64,000 bases of DNA. Origin: Ureibacillus chungkukjangi. GTDB lineage: Bacteria; Bacillota; Bacilli; Bacillales_A; Planococcaceae. Below the pieces are notes generated by a model, which saw only the letters and a program-made list of their open reading frames with translations, did not search any database and had not been told where the DNA came from. How positions within the stretch are numbered: position 1 is the first letter of the stretch; each line of letters starts with the position of its first letter. Where the stretch lies: contig NZ_QJTJ01000014.1 of assembly GCF_003217295.1 (NCBI RefSeq), positions 1-64,000 of the forward strand. Direction: 5' to 3'. The translations under genes were made by a program, and so were the position numbers. Of the stretch, positions 63,657 to 64,000 are shown piece by piece.

Positions 63657-64000
63657 ATGAAACTCTTTCAAGTTAGAAAGGGACAGTTTGTGTATTTTGA
63701 AAATGAGTTGCATAAGGTCTATGCTGTAAAGCCGATGTACAAGAAATCAGTTCATCTCATTAGACTTCGTGATTTAACTCAAGTCTTATCAAGTGCGGCA
63801 GAAATTGAAAAGTACCAGCCAAAAGAACAGGATAGCTTTATTTTCAACAAAAAGGTTTATACATTGTCTAAAGAACGAAAGGCAGAGGTTGATGATTATG
63901 TATTAATCACTAATCCTAATCCAGATATATTAGATTACTACACATTAAATTCCATTGAGGTCGTTTCTTCTGTTGAAAACAAAGGTGTAATCACTAATGA
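63657..64000 (+). CDS. Unknown protein, cut by the window end
   Basis: A frame starting at ATG 63657 (AAGGAG ten bases upstream) stays open for 114 codons to the end of the window. The start is KLFQVRKGQFVYFENELHKV and the chain is mixed beta and helix, without membrane segments or cysteine motifs. I recognise no family. The first half could be a small beta-barrel (SH3- or PRC-like). Its true length and product need the next window. Confidence 0.6.
   Translation, partial: MKLFQVRKGQFVYFENELHKVYAVKPMYKKSVHLIRLRDLTQVLSSAAEIEKYQPKEQDSFIFNKKVYTLSKERKAEVDDYVLITNPNPDILDYYTLNSIEVVSSVENKGVITN

Overview
This window looks like chromosomal DNA of a low-GC, endospore-forming, motile Bacillales species, most likely Lysinibacillus or a close relative in the Planococcaceae/Caryophanaceae. 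The support is sporulation genes (prkA, yhbH, spoVR, cotJABC, gamma-type SASP), a MotA/MotB stator behind a SigD-like promoter, Gram-positive style ribosome binding sites with GTG and TTG starts, and an ATP-grasp ligase plus aspartate-racemase pair that fits the L-Lys-D-Asp (A4alpha) peptidoglycan known in that group. I see no prophage, insertion sequence, CRISPR array, rRNA or tRNA. Nearly all of the window is ordinary core and accessory chromosome.

Layout. 1-3.6 kb: a minus-strand GntR/ABC-transporter operon with two matching palindromic operators. 3.8-6.5 kb: a plus-strand polyamine operon (carboxy(nor)spermidine dehydrogenase and decarboxylase) behind a strong promoter and a long hairpin-rich leader. 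6.5-14 kb: an MFS transporter, an SE1561-family protein, class I fumarase, an iron-efflux type P-type ATPase with a PerR/Fur control region, a BrkB protein, a YtxH-like protein and a DUF1128 protein. 14-23.4 kb: pseudouridine catabolism (psuK-psuG), motA-motB, carbonic anhydrase, a PPK2 kinase, methionine aminopeptidase and thiT under a TPP riboswitch. 23.5-30.8 kb: small membrane proteins, sbcD-sbcC, an M29 aminopeptidase and a DEAD-box helicase. 31.0-31.7 kb: a strict 52-bp tandem repeat array. 31.8-33.7 kb: the peptidoglycan cross-bridge pair. 34-38 kb: a fatty-acid oxidation cluster.

38.3-45.2 kb holds a GNAT enzyme, a glutathionyl-hydroquinone-reductase-like protein, spore proteins, transporters and hydrolases. 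45.4-49.9 kb: RNase J, then divergent manganese and heme catalases around a Fur-family operator. 49.9-56.4 kb: the sporulation block prkA / yhbH-spoVR and the divergent cotJABC operon, with SigE-like promoters on both sides. 56.5-64 kb: an EamA transporter, an aspartase/fumarase-family lyase, a 788-residue tandem isoprenoid-fold protein, a DUF1540 protein, a GNAT enzyme, a DUF4097 adhesin-like protein and a partial unknown gene.

The most unusual items are: (1) a roughly 247-nt GC-rich, multi-hairpin segment between cotJB and cotJC; (2) the 13-copy 52-bp tandem array between the helicase and the racemase gene; (3) a single polypeptide with two Asp-rich isoprenoid-synthase-like halves; (4) the D-Asp ligase/racemase pair; (5) the PerR box laid over the -10 of the iron-efflux ATPase, with two Fur-like boxes downstream; (6) prkA, whose perfect Shine-Dalgarno sequence points to a non-AUG start; and (7) the polyamine operon leader. 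All functions are inferred from sequence reading alone; no database search was run.
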